From contig CAIVRH010000035.1 of the NCBI GenBank assembly GCA_903908285.1, positions 1 to 64,000 of the forward strand: a stretch of DNA of 64,000 nt, written 5' to 3'. Of this stretch, positions 48,035-56,762 are shown piece by piece; position 1 is the first letter of the stretch, and every line of letters starts with the position of its first letter. The translations under genes and the position numbers were made by a program. The notes beneath the pieces were generated by a model. It was not told the origin of the DNA, searched no databases, and worked only from the letters and a program-made list of their open reading frames with translations. The stretch is from an uncultured candidate division Zixibacteria bacterium (GTDB lineage Bacteria; Zixibacteria; MSB-5A5; SM1-73).

Positions 48035-49021
48035 TCAGCTAGATTTTGGTACTTGGGCAGGTAAACTTTTTCCCCGAATACCGGAGACCTTACTGCTCCA
48101 GAAATTTTCTATCTTTGGTCCCAACCAAAAAGAGATGCCGCAAAGAACAAATCCCGCCAGAAGATCCACCACATAATGATGACGAAGGTAGATGGTTCCC
48201 AAGAGTAGTCCTATTCCAAAAGGAAGAAGTACCCAGAAAAGCCAGCGTACATATTTGAAGGCAAAAAGAAGAGAAAGGACCGTTATCGCCGAATGAAGGG
48301 AGGGGAAAGCACATCGGCTGGTGGAGGGGAAGATGTTTATAAACTGCATAGAAGCGTCCAACAGAGGACCATGAAGAGATCGGGTGAATTGTGTTAGGAG
48401 GGTATAGCGAGGGGGCGCTGCCGGGAAGAGAATATAACCAAAATAACCAAGATAGAAACAAAAAATTACTGAAACCAGAGTATAACGGAATTCCTTATAT
48501 CTTTTCTGAAAATAGAGAACTAAGGCCACAATCGGAGCAAAAACGATGTACATGGCGTAACAAAAAGAAAATATGGCGGTGAGATACGGGTTAATAAATT
48601 TTTCGGCCCAGACACAAGGTTGAACTCCGAACAGGAATGCGTCCGCTTTTATGAAGATTTCGTGGACGTCATGCGGATTTACAAAGTGCACCGTGTCATG
48701 CAGGTTGGTATATATGGCGATGGCATAACCGAAAGGAAGAGCATCGCGCAGAAGTCTCCATTGGGGTTTATATTTGGCGATCAACCAGGCGACACTCAGG
48801 ATAAACAACACCGCTACCAGGCGAACCACCCCGCCGGAAAAGCGGCGGGGAACGTCTCCTTGAGTTTGGAAAAAGAAAAATGCCTTAAAGGTAAAGTAGG
48901 TGACCGGTGCCAGAAATAGAATGGCAACAAATTCTTCGAAGCGGAAGAAGAAGACAGCCTTTTCAATCCTCTTTTTGATTTTCATCCAGCCAGACAAAGA
49001 AAGTGTGTGAATTGAGTTCAT
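48035..49021 (-). CDS. PAP2-superfamily integral membrane phosphatase/transferase
   Basis: This is a 328-residue protein with about six to seven hydrophobic segments. The PAP2 signatures are FPSLHSA and YLRHHYVVDLLAG near the C-terminus, with a phosphatase-type Arg-His-His-Asp arrangement. The family includes lipid phosphatases and inositol phosphorylceramide synthase-like enzymes. A sphingolipid link is possible given the SPT/GNAT pair in the window, but this is speculation. It is transcribed convergently to the giant kinase. Confidence 0.85.
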   Translation of the reverse strand: MNSIHTLSLSGWMKIKKRIEKAVFFFRFEEFVAILFLAPVTYFTFKAFFFFQTQGDVPRRFSGGVVRLVAVLFILSVAWLIAKYKPQWRLLRDALPFGYAIAIYTNLHDTVHFVNPHDVHEIFIKADAFLFGVQPCVWAEKFINPYLTAIFSFCYAMYIVFAPIVALVLYFQKRYKEFRYTLVSVIFCFYLGYFGYILFPAAPPRYTLLTQFTRSLHGPLLDASMQFINIFPSTSRCAFPSLHSAITVLSLLFAFKYVRWLFWVLLPFGIGLLLGTIYLRHHYVVDLLAGFVLCGISFWLGPKIENFWSSKVSGIRGKSLPAQVPKSS

Positions 49022-49303
49022 GCGATTTCTCTACTGAGTATGAAGACGAATCTTAGAATGGGCTTTTTGATTCTCAATGACGATGGTGTCCTTTTATTTC
49101 TTTTTGCCGGTACCATCCGGTTGGGGAAAGTTAGGTTTTCGGAAACTAATGTCAAGCAGAATTTGTGGGACTAAATAGGCAGTATATGAACCTGATACTT
49201 ATTGTAAGGTTTAGGGAGGAACACATTACCCCTCTTGGTTTGCAAAATAAAGGTATAAAGAGAATAACGAAATGGAGAATGCAGCTTTTGCTCTTATAGT
49301 TAC

Positions 49304-50047
49304 TTATTGGGGGTCGGATAAGAGCCGATCCAAATTGAGCTTGGATTTGAAAGTTTGATTAGTAAGGGAAATGTTTTCTATCCGTCTAACGTCGAGAAGA
49401 TTGATTTGATCACTATCTTTAAAATTGCAGAGAACTAACCAGTTGGAATTTTTCTGCACTAAACCGCAAGGCTCAATTAAAATTTCTTGCTTTTTGTACT
49501 GTACCTTTACCACTTTCCTTTGGTCGATACTTTGATTGAGCCATTTAAATAACATGAAGAATCTGAATATATCCTGGGAAACATGGGATGTGACATCCGC
49601 ATCTTTAGTTGGATCCAGCCCGGACGGTTTTTCGCTCCTAACAGACCCGTTCGGAACGTAAGAGATCTTTCGACCGGTTTCCAATTTGGCGAAAATACTC
49701 TTGGCCATGTTCGATAAAAAGGGATCGGATTTGATCGGGGAGAATTCAAAAGCAAATTGTAAAGCGGTAAGCTCCTCATCGGTTAAGTTAAGCGTGGGGA
49801 GAAAAGCATTATCCATAAATTTGTAACCATGATCATAATAAATGGGAAGCGAAGCGGCAGCAAGGCTATTGATGTACCGGAAAATGGTGCGTTCAGACAC
49901 TCTACATTTCTCGGCTAATTGCTTTGAAGTCAAGTTATGGTTTGATTTTATCAGATTAACCAGATAAAGAAGTTTGTCTGCTTTAGCCAAAATAACCTCC
50001 TCTGCTTTTGTACAAGGAGAGAGTCCCCTCCGCTCTCTCCGTTGCAT
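49304..50047 (-). CDS. WYL-domain transcriptional regulator (YafY/DeoR type)
   Basis: It is 247 residues from the ATG at 50047; an earlier start at 50098 is possible. The N-terminal HTH (SNHNLTSKQLAEKCRVSERTIFRYI) is typical of HTH_11. It is followed by a spacer and a C-terminal WYL-type ligand-binding domain (NSNWLVLCNFKDSDQINLLDVRRIENI) in which W-L-V replaces W-Y-L. Such regulators sense small ligands or nucleotides. Upstream DNA carries several TGACA/TGTCA half-sites that could be its operator (inference). Confidence 0.82.
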   Translation of the reverse strand: MQRRERRGLSPCTKAEEVILAKADKLLYLVNLIKSNHNLTSKQLAEKCRVSERTIFRYINSLAAASLPIYYDHGYKFMDNAFLPTLNLTDEELTALQFAFEFSPIKSDPFLSNMAKSIFAKLETGRKISYVPNGSVRSEKPSGLDPTKDADVTSHVSQDIFRFFMLFKWLNQSIDQRKVVKVQYKKQEILIEPCGLVQKNSNWLVLCNFKDSDQINLLDVRRIENISLTNQTFKSKLNLDRLLSDPQ

Positions 50048-50468
50048 AACTAACCCCCAGTCATACCTGTCGAAAAATACAGTCTTAATAATAAGCAAAT
50101 TTCATGCAACTTTTTGCACATTTCCTAACTTGTTTGAATCTAACAAGATGCGCGCATGGGGGGAATAAAGCACGGAAAAAAGATTGGGACATATTGACAC
50201 ACTTGCCATTCTATACCGCACTGATTATCCTGATTTACCATGAAATATAGGACTTCCGGAAGGATTGTGACATTTTATGTCATAATGTCACTTTTTGACA
50301 CAATTAAAGCGGAATGGAATTATATTCGATTGATTACCGGCAAATTGGTTAGATCGGAAGAAATATCTTGAAGGAATTTTAGATCAATTATTAAGGTTGA
50401 TAATGGGTACTCCATCTTTTACCATCGAGCATTATATAAAAGGTGTATGTGACGAATCCAGATACAAT
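50048..50468. promoter_or_regulatory. WYL-gene upstream region with TGACA/TGTCA half-sites
   Basis: Upstream of the WYL regulator (minus strand) and downstream of the NtrC-type gene. The perfect inverted repeat GTGACATT (50267-50274) / AATGTCAC (50284-50291) has extra half-sites nearby (ATTGACACA, TTTGACACA). No gene is seen. Confidence 0.4.
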
Positions 50469-51851
50469 TTATTTCGAGGGGAATTTTTTGTTAAATTCGA
50501 TACCGTATTTATTTAACTTGCGATATAGAGTTCGCCGATCAATGCCCAAGATAGAAGCGGCTTTTTCCTTATGTCCGCCGGTCTTTTTTAATATCAAGGT
50601 GATATGTTTTTTTTCAACTTCGCTAATGCTCTTTCCCTCCTCAACCGCCCGGCGAATATGCGTCTCTTCCGGGTATTGAATTTCCAAAGGAAGTTGTTCC
50701 GGGCAGATCTCTTCTGAATCGCATACCAAAACACCCCTTTCCAAAGCGTGTTCCAATTCACGCACATTTCCCGGCCAGTCATAATCCAAAAGGAGATTTA
50801 AAGCATCTTTTGAGATCGTATGCACTTCTCTTCCAAAAATTATATTATATTCCTTTAGAAAATGGTTGGCCAAAAGGGGGATATCTTCCCGTCTTTCTTT
50901 TAGCTCTGGAAGATGTATGGACATAACTTTAAGACGATAAAAAAGGTCACCGCGGAAGGAACCTTTGACTACTTCCTCTTGCAAATCGTGGTTGGTAGCG
51001 GCGATCAGCCTAATATTCACCTTTTCTCCCTTGGTCCCTCCCACCGGGGTAATGATCCGATCTTCGATAGCTCTCAATAATTTAACCTGGGTGGAAGCAG
51101 GAACTTCTCCGATCTCATCCAAAAATAAAGTACCTTGATGTGCCTCCTGAAAAAGGCCCTTTTTGTCCCGCGATGCTCCGGTAAAAGCTCCTTTTACATA
51201 ACCGAAGAGTTCACTTTCCAACAAGGTATCGGTTATGGCACTGGAGTTGACCACTACAAAGGCTCTGTCTTTCCTTTCACTTCCCCGATGAATCGCTTTT
51301 GCCACCAGTTCCTTTCCGGTTCCGGTTTTACCGGTTATCAGTACGGTGGCATCAGTCTTTGCCACCCTTTTTATCATCTCAAATACCGCCTGCATGGATT
51401 TGCTTTTACCGATTATTCCTTCGAATTTATGTCTTTGTTCCGCTTGTTTGGTTAAATCCTTTATCCGGTTTCGAAGGTTTCTATCTTCCAAAGCTTTTTC
51501 CAAAACGATCATAATCTCTGCGGTTTTGAACGGTTTGGTAATGTAATCGAAAGCCCCGTTGCGTATGGCTTCCACGGCTGAATCGATGGTGCCATAGGCG
51601 GTCATTATTATCACGTAGGTTCCGGGAGAAATGGTTTTTACCTTTTTAAGAACCTCCATCCCGTCTATTCCTGGCATTTTCAAGTCGATCAAAGCGATAT
51701 CAAAGAAATCCCGTTCTACTTTTTTTATGCCATCCGCGCCATGCACAGCCGTTTCAGTGCGTAATCCCTTGGAGCTGAGGATCTTATTTAAAACTTCCCT
51801 CAATCTTTTGTCGTCTTCGATTATAAGAAGATGATTTTTATAGGTTGTCAC
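50469..51851 (-). CDS. NtrC-family sigma-54-dependent response regulator
   Basis: A 460-residue protein. Receiver domain with phospho-acceptor Asp56 (LIDLKMP). The central AAA+ domain has Walker A GKTGTGKE (174-181) and the intact sigma-54-contacting GAFTGA (221-226), plus the LFLDEIGEVP Walker B region. The C-terminal Fis-type HTH (KEKAASILGIDRRTLYRKL) ends the protein. It should activate sigma-54 promoters, so the sigma-54 machinery is functional in this organism. It lacks an adjacent kinase. Confidence 0.96.
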   Translation of the reverse strand: MTTYKNHLLIIEDDKRLREVLNKILSSKGLRTETAVHGADGIKKVERDFFDIALIDLKMPGIDGMEVLKKVKTISPGTYVIIMTAYGTIDSAVEAIRNGAFDYITKPFKTAEIMIVLEKALEDRNLRNRIKDLTKQAEQRHKFEGIIGKSKSMQAVFEMIKRVAKTDATVLITGKTGTGKELVAKAIHRGSERKDRAFVVVNSSAITDTLLESELFGYVKGAFTGASRDKKGLFQEAHQGTLFLDEIGEVPASTQVKLLRAIEDRIITPVGGTKGEKVNIRLIAATNHDLQEEVVKGSFRGDLFYRLKVMSIHLPELKERREDIPLLANHFLKEYNIIFGREVHTISKDALNLLLDYDWPGNVRELEHALERGVLVCDSEEICPEQLPLEIQYPEETHIRRAVEEGKSISEVEKKHITLILKKTGGHKEKAASILGIDRRTLYRKLNKYGIEFNKKFPSK

Positions 51852-52373
51852 CTCGCCCTCATTTTGGTTAAATCCCCGATCGAATTAAACAAACCATAGG
51901 TTTTATTTAAGTACGAGAACAAATTAATTATATGTCTGATTTTGTCAATAAGCAAAATCTTTCATTTTGTCTTTATGAAGGTAGTAACCTCTATGACATA
52001 ACTTGTCATGCCCCACAGGCTGAATCCGGTATTAACTTCCCACCTGGCACCAAACAGAAAGCAAAGCGACCAAAACATAGCCGAACCCATCTTAACGGAG
52101 TTGATGAAACCTCCCGATGCGGTGAAGTATCCGAGCCTTAAGTTTGGGATCCATTTGGCAATTTATTTAAGGCGACTCACACCTGTTATTGTTTAAGTCA
52201 AGATATAATCAACCGATAATATACATACTAATAATATACATACTAAGAAGCCGGATAGCTGTCGCAAAACCGTCCTCAATTAAGTCCCCCATTATTATTT
52301 TTATCCTAATACCATACTGCCGGTGTGCTATTTATATTTACGCACTTTAATTTGGTTTTAAAAGTGAGATGTC
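51852..52373. other. Divergent intergenic region with small repeats
   Basis: Between the NtrC-type gene (minus) and the REC-GAF gene (plus). It contains the inverted repeat ATGACA-N5-TGTCAT (51993-52009), the same half-site as in the WYL upstream region, and a 15-bp unit in perfect tandem (ATAATATACATACTA at 52216-52230 and 52231-52245). No gene is supported. Confidence 0.5.
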
Positions 52374-53714
52374 ATGGATAAACCAGAAACGGAAATTTTG
52401 AATTTCACCTACTCCGATAGAAAAGCGTTACCGGAAAAACCACCCAATATCTTGGTGATAGATGACGATCGGGTGCTCTTGGAGCTTTTTGAAAAGATTT
52501 TCAAAAAACTGGGACTGGGAGTGGTGCTTACCAACAACGGGAAGGAGGCGGTGGATTGGGTTAAGAAGACCGCTCCCGATGTCATATTGCTCGACATCAA
52601 GATGCCGGGAGTTGACGGCATCACAGCTTTAAAGGAAATCAAGGCCGTGGATCCGGATGTGGAGGTCATCATAATGACCGGATATGCCAGCTTAGACTCG
52701 GCTTTGGAGGCCATTAACCTGGGGGCTTTCGATTACTTGAAGAAACCGTTCGAAAATCTGGATCAGGTGGTGAATGTGGTACGGAGAGCGTGGGAAAGAA
52801 GAAAGCCGAGCATGGAACGACAGAACGTAAAAGCCAGCCTGGAGAGGAGAATTTATGAACTTAAACTTCTTTATAATACCAGCCGAAGTCTGATATATTG
52901 CTCAGATCAAATGGAAATGATGACTCTGCTTTTGGAATCGCTTAGTAAAATCATCGGTTATGATCTGGGGGTCATAGTTCTGGCGGAGAAACCCGATCAA
53001 AAACAGCTATTTTTGCAGGTGGTCAACTCTTCTACTGCTCAGCTGGTGGAGGAAACCAAGCTCAATCTGATCGATGCATTCAATTCGGTTTCCCGGACCA
53101 GTCTACTTCGTAACATTGGTTTTGACAGGATTTTGGGTGAGGAAAACATAAAACTCAAGAATCCCGGTGAAGAATTCACCGCTTCGGTGTTAAATTCTTT
53201 TTTGAACGTTCCGCTGATGGAAGGCGGGAAGATGATCGGGATGGTCAATATCAGCAGTCAACGTGATTTGTCGTTTTCTTCGGATGACATCAGTCTCATC
53301 TATTCCATGGTAAGCCAGATACCCCCGGCCTTACAGAAATTAAATAATCTCAAGTCAGCAGAACAGGGTAGACTGGCAAAGCTGATGAAAAGCAGGAGCG
53401 ACGGGGTGATAATCACCAATGAGAATTTTGAGGTGATGGTAACAAATCCGGTTGCGCAAACTTTTTTAGGAAAGGAGAATCCGGACGCAGCTTATGTCCA
53501 GGACAGTTTGGGTCAGGATTTTAGAAAACTGAAAGCGCAAATGGATCAAGAACAACTGGACAGGATCAAGAAAAAGGTTATAATCATGGCTCAAAATTAC
53601 GAGGTGGTCTTCTCGATTATAAAAAACATCGCAGAAGGTTTTACGGGTTTTATGATTTCCATTCTTCCTATTACCAAACAGAAGAGGAATCATCTTGCTT
53701 CCGCCAAGGTCTAA
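52374..53714 (+). CDS. Receiver-GAF-PAS response regulator without output domain
   Basis: This is a 446-residue protein. The receiver (phospho-acceptor Asp74, LLDIKMP) is followed by a GAF-like domain (~165-330) and a degenerate PAS-like C-terminus (~340-435, with a DGVIITNENFEVMVTN opening). No DNA-binding, kinase, cyclase or phosphodiesterase domain is present, so the output is probably a protein-protein interaction. It is transcribed divergently from the NtrC-type regulator. Confidence 0.85.
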   Translation: MDKPETEILNFTYSDRKALPEKPPNILVIDDDRVLLELFEKIFKKLGLGVVLTNNGKEAVDWVKKTAPDVILLDIKMPGVDGITALKEIKAVDPDVEVIIMTGYASLDSALEAINLGAFDYLKKPFENLDQVVNVVRRAWERRKPSMERQNVKASLERRIYELKLLYNTSRSLIYCSDQMEMMTLLLESLSKIIGYDLGVIVLAEKPDQKQLFLQVVNSSTAQLVEETKLNLIDAFNSVSRTSLLRNIGFDRILGEENIKLKNPGEEFTASVLNSFLNVPLMEGGKMIGMVNISSQRDLSFSSDDISLIYSMVSQIPPALQKLNNLKSAEQGRLAKLMKSRSDGVIITNENFEVMVTNPVAQTFLGKENPDAAYVQDSLGQDFRKLKAQMDQEQLDRIKKKVIIMAQNYEVVFSIIKNIAEGFTGFMISILPITKQKRNHLASAKV

Positions 53715-53787
53715 ACTTACCCGCCCCCCATATAGATCATTCAACTCTTTTGCAGTTTTCCTTTTAGCCGAACCATATCTTAAAGTT

Positions 53788-55062
53788 TCACCACACCCGG
53801 CATATAAAACCCTTTAAGTATTCCGTTTCAGGTGCTGTAACCATAATGGGATGATCCAAGGAATGTCCCAGCTTTTCTAAAATCTGTACTTCACGTTCTG
53901 CCTCCAGGGATGCGCTGAAGATGATTTTTTGGAACAGTTCGGATGATACCAGCCCGGAACAGGAGAAAGTTACCAGAGTTGCGCCGGCTCGCAGGATGCT
54001 CATGGCCACCCGGTTGATGTCTTGGTAACCGCGGGACGCGCGTTTCAGCTGCTGGGCATTCTGCGCGAACTTGGGAGGGTCGAGGATGACGGCATCAAAC
54101 CTTCGTTCTTCGGTGCGAAAACGGCGTAGTTCAGTGAACACATCACCGGTGATATACTCCACCCGGGAGTCACTTCCAGCGGAGCGAAGAGTCTGCTCAT
54201 AGGATGAAGAAGCTTCTTCGTTGCCCTGCTTCTGATGGGATTCCCCAGAATGGCCGAGGAGAGGTTGGTTGATGTTTATATTGCGCCGCGCCAGTTCCAA
54301 AACATCCTCCGATGTATCTACATTAGTGACGCTTTTGGCTCCAGCAGCTTGGGCATAAACGGCGAAGGCACCGGTATAGGAAAAACAGTTCAACACATCA
54401 CCGCCTCGCAAGTATGGTGACACCCTACGTCGGTTATCCCGCTGATCGAGATAGAATCCGGTCTTGTGCCCATTTTTCACATCCACCATAAAATGCAAAC
54501 CATTCTCCGTAATTTCGATCAGATCCGGGGGGTTCTCACCGGTTAAAACGCCGGTTAGTTGAGGCAAACCTTCTTTCGCGCGTACCTCCACATCACTGCG
54601 CTCGTAAATACCACTAACCTGGCACAAGTTTGAAATTTGCCTAAGGATTTGTTCTTTGGACCGTTCAACGCCCAAGGTGAGGAACTGGATCACCAACCAG
54701 TCGCCATAACGATCCACAATCAAACCGGGGAGACCGTCACCTTCTGTGTTGGCCAAGCGATATGCGGTGGTGCTATGATCGGAAGCCAATTCAGCTCGAC
54801 CGGTAAAAGCACGCTTCAGGCGCGAGTACCAAAATGCTTCATCGATATTCTCATTTTCATCCCAGGTTAAAATACGCACAACAATCTGAGACCGGCGATT
54901 GATGGTACCGCGTGCTAACCAGGCTCCATCGGAAGCAATTACCTCCACTACTTCCCCATCGATTACCTCGCCTGTGATTTTTTCAACTGCACCGGAGAAT
55001 ATCCAGGGGTGATGTCGGTGTACAGGTTTTTCCCGGCCAGACTTGAGAACAACTTCTGCCAT
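53788..55062 (-). CDS. RlmI/RlmK-like rRNA cytosine methyltransferase
   Basis: This is a 424-residue protein with an N-terminal PUA-like domain (HHPWIFSGAVEKI), a middle domain ending GFYLDQRDNR and a class I SAM-dependent fold (VLNCFSYTGAFAVYA; Asn/Asp-Pro-Pro motif as ILDPPKF). The substrate is probably a cytosine of 23S rRNA by family. It reads as more GC-rich than its neighbours by eye, so transfer is possible. A low-complexity insert (HSGESHQKQGNEEASSSYEQ) lies near residue 280. Confidence 0.9.
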   Translation of the reverse strand: MAEVVLKSGREKPVHRHHPWIFSGAVEKITGEVIDGEVVEVIASDGAWLARGTINRRSQIVVRILTWDENENIDEAFWYSRLKRAFTGRAELASDHSTTAYRLANTEGDGLPGLIVDRYGDWLVIQFLTLGVERSKEQILRQISNLCQVSGIYERSDVEVRAKEGLPQLTGVLTGENPPDLIEITENGLHFMVDVKNGHKTGFYLDQRDNRRRVSPYLRGGDVLNCFSYTGAFAVYAQAAGAKSVTNVDTSEDVLELARRNININQPLLGHSGESHQKQGNEEASSSYEQTLRSAGSDSRVEYITGDVFTELRRFRTEERRFDAVILDPPKFAQNAQQLKRASRGYQDINRVAMSILRAGATLVTFSCSGLVSSELFQKIIFSASLEAEREVQILEKLGHSLDHPIMVTAPETEYLKGFICRVW

Positions 55063-55414
55063 ATTTAGCTCTTTCTTATCTCAATAACGAGTTATCAGGT
55101 TTTCCTCTTAGCCTATGCGGTTTACTACAGTAGGTGCAACTTATCTCGAGCTAATCAGCAAGTCAAGGGAAAAGTGGGGGAGAGGATATGGTGGAAAAGG
55201 TGTAAGGGTTTAGTATCTTCGCTTTGGGCTTGATTCTTATAGGATAGTTACATCAAAAGCTACCATTACAGTTTTGATAGGTTCATAAGTAACGGATGGT
55301 TGAAAAACGTATCCACAGCAGAACCTCATGCTGCATAAAATTCATTAACCTGTAAGAAACCCGGAGATTTGATCGGAATATTAAAAATCAGGATTCAGAG
55401 GTTGGCGCCTTGAT
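55063..55414. other. Intergenic region, nothing identified
   Basis: A spacer of about 350 bp between two minus-strand genes (the degenerate AAA and the methyltransferase). No feature or clear terminator is recognised. Confidence 0.4.
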
Positions 55415-56179
55415 TTAGACCCCCTTGTGACATAATCCATTTTTATGAGCGAACTTAAGTAGTTTATCCGAAAGCACCGAGGTTTTTATCGTATCGTAGT
55501 CTCTGGTTAAGGTGATGTCCCGCTCGATCTCGGCCCGCAGCTCAGAGAGATTGTTCGGCCAGTGGTACCGAAGGAACACTTCCAGGGCATCGGAGGCAAT
55601 TTCCGTCACATTCCTCTTCAACTCGCGGTTTAATACGGATAAGAACCTATCAACAAACTGGGGAATCATTTCTATTTTTTCCCTTAAAGGGGGAATCTCA
55701 ATTTTAAAGCAAAAAAGACTATTCAGAAATTTATTGAGAAGAATGTGATTCGGCAATTCACTCTCATTCATCTGTTCCATAGATCCAATGATCCCTAAGT
55801 TGAGAAGAGTGTTCCTGGAGAAAACCCCCCTCTTGCCCAACTTTTCAAGGAAATCGGAAAGTTGGGCAAGCAGGTGCACCTGTAGCAAATCGATTCTCCG
55901 GATGAGGAGAGTATCTTTATAGTTTGATCTCTTGAGTATTTGAAAGAAGCTGGGTGAGGTAAGCTGTTCTACTATGCTGGTTTGATCTCTTACGGTTCTT
56001 TCGCAATCGCAGATTACCAGTTTACCCCCCCAATTCCTTCTGCGATAAATCAACCCGGCCAAATAATCTTTGCCGACTCCGTTCTCGCCTTGAATGAGCA
56101 CATTAATAGAGGATTGGACGGTCCGCTCTAATTCTTGATGAACCTCTGGAATGGTCTGCTGAATTAACGGATTATTCAT
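55415..56179 (-). CDS. Degenerate sigma-54-type AAA+ protein
   Basis: This is a 254-residue protein resembling only the AAA+ core of NtrC-type activators: Walker A GENGVGKD (~33-40), a middle with LLIRRIDLLQ in place of the LFLDEIG Walker B, sensor-like PPLREKIEMIPQFVDRFL and WPNNLSELRAEIERD at the end. The GAFTGA loop is missing altogether. There is no receiver, GAF or HTH. It is encoded 11 bp after the small membrane peptide gene and shares its -24/-12 promoter, so it could be a regulatory or assembly partner. Its ATPase activity is doubtful. Confidence 0.8.
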   Translation of the reverse strand: MNNPLIQQTIPEVHQELERTVQSSINVLIQGENGVGKDYLAGLIYRRRNWGGKLVICDCERTVRDQTSIVEQLTSPSFFQILKRSNYKDTLLIRRIDLLQVHLLAQLSDFLEKLGKRGVFSRNTLLNLGIIGSMEQMNESELPNHILLNKFLNSLFCFKIEIPPLREKIEMIPQFVDRFLSVLNRELKRNVTEIASDALEVFLRYHWPNNLSELRAEIERDITLTRDYDTIKTSVLSDKLLKFAHKNGLCHKGV

Positions 56180-56190
56180 TTTTGTTTATA

Positions 56191-56397
56191 CTATATAATG
56201 ATCTGTATAAGGGTTAATAAAGCGACAGTCAGAAGGTTACCATTAACATCACCGCCCGGAGTTGGGCTTTTATCAGGAGGCAATGGCGGGTTCCCACCCC
56301 CGTCTGCTAAGACTATAGTTCCAAAGGCAAAACTGATACCCAGCACAATGAGTACCAGACATATCAATAATTTGAATATTATTGATTTTGAAAACAT
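56191..56397 (-). CDS. Small exported/membrane peptide, sigma-54-promoter driven
   Basis: A 68-residue peptide with strong ribosome-binding site GGAGGTGTT before ATG. Residues ~6-30 are a hydrophobic signal or anchor with a possible cleavage at Ala31-Asp32. The mature part is Gly/Pro-rich (DGGGNPPLPPDKSPTPGG, from 32) and ends in a hydrophobic tail (LLTVALLTLIQIII). A -24/-12 promoter lies ~60 bp upstream. The downstream gene is a degenerate sigma-54-type AAA protein and the upstream neighbour is the kinase-sigma-54 fusion. Function unknown; it may be a signal peptide or small membrane partner of this system (inference). Confidence 0.72.
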   Translation of the reverse strand: MFSKSIIFKLLICLVLIVLGISFAFGTIVLADGGGNPPLPPDKSPTPGGDVNGNLLTVALLTLIQIII

Positions 56398-56762
56398 AAC
56401 ACCTCCACGGTTAACTTAGTTGATCAGTTTCTGTTTCTGCAATTATCCGCTATTGCAAGAAGCGTGCCTTGAAGTGGAGGGTGGGGTTTGGTTAAAGGGG
56501 GAGAGCAGCTTATTGCATGAAATTGAAGAACTTAATGAAGGAGCAGAATTTCATTCGAAAATGGTTGCTGCAAATATAAAGGGACAAAAGCTCGTTGAAT
56601 CTGACGAGAAGCTGGAAATAGGATACCGCTATATTGGAAACCCCTTAAACCAATAAAGCTTATAGATGTTTTTCAGCTTTGACGAACAGAGAAGGGGGGG
56701 GTGGTAGGTAAGTTGTGATGCACGTGCTTGTCATAAATACACTTACACTGAAGGCTCGTCGA
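56398..56762. other. Spacer between the fusion kinase and the small peptide gene
   Basis: Holds the -24/-12 promoter described separately. The plus-strand open frame at 56420-56656 has a TTG start and no ribosome-binding site and is not annotated. No terminator of the fusion gene was recognised. Confidence 0.5.
56455..56470 (-). promoter_or_regulatory. Sigma-54 (-24/-12) promoter of the small peptide gene
   Basis: On the minus strand the sequence reads AGGCACGCTTCTTGCAAT. GG (-24) and GC (-12) are 10 nt apart, and GGCACG-N4-TTGC matches the consensus except for the T preceding GG. The predicted transcript starts ~12 nt further on, leaving a leader of ~45 nt before the GGAGG site. Confidence 0.75.

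Noticed and set aside
56420-56656. Plus-strand open frame of 78 codons opposite the sigma-54 promoter region
   Set aside because: It begins with TTG, has no ribosome-binding site and covers the -24/-12 promoter on the other strand.
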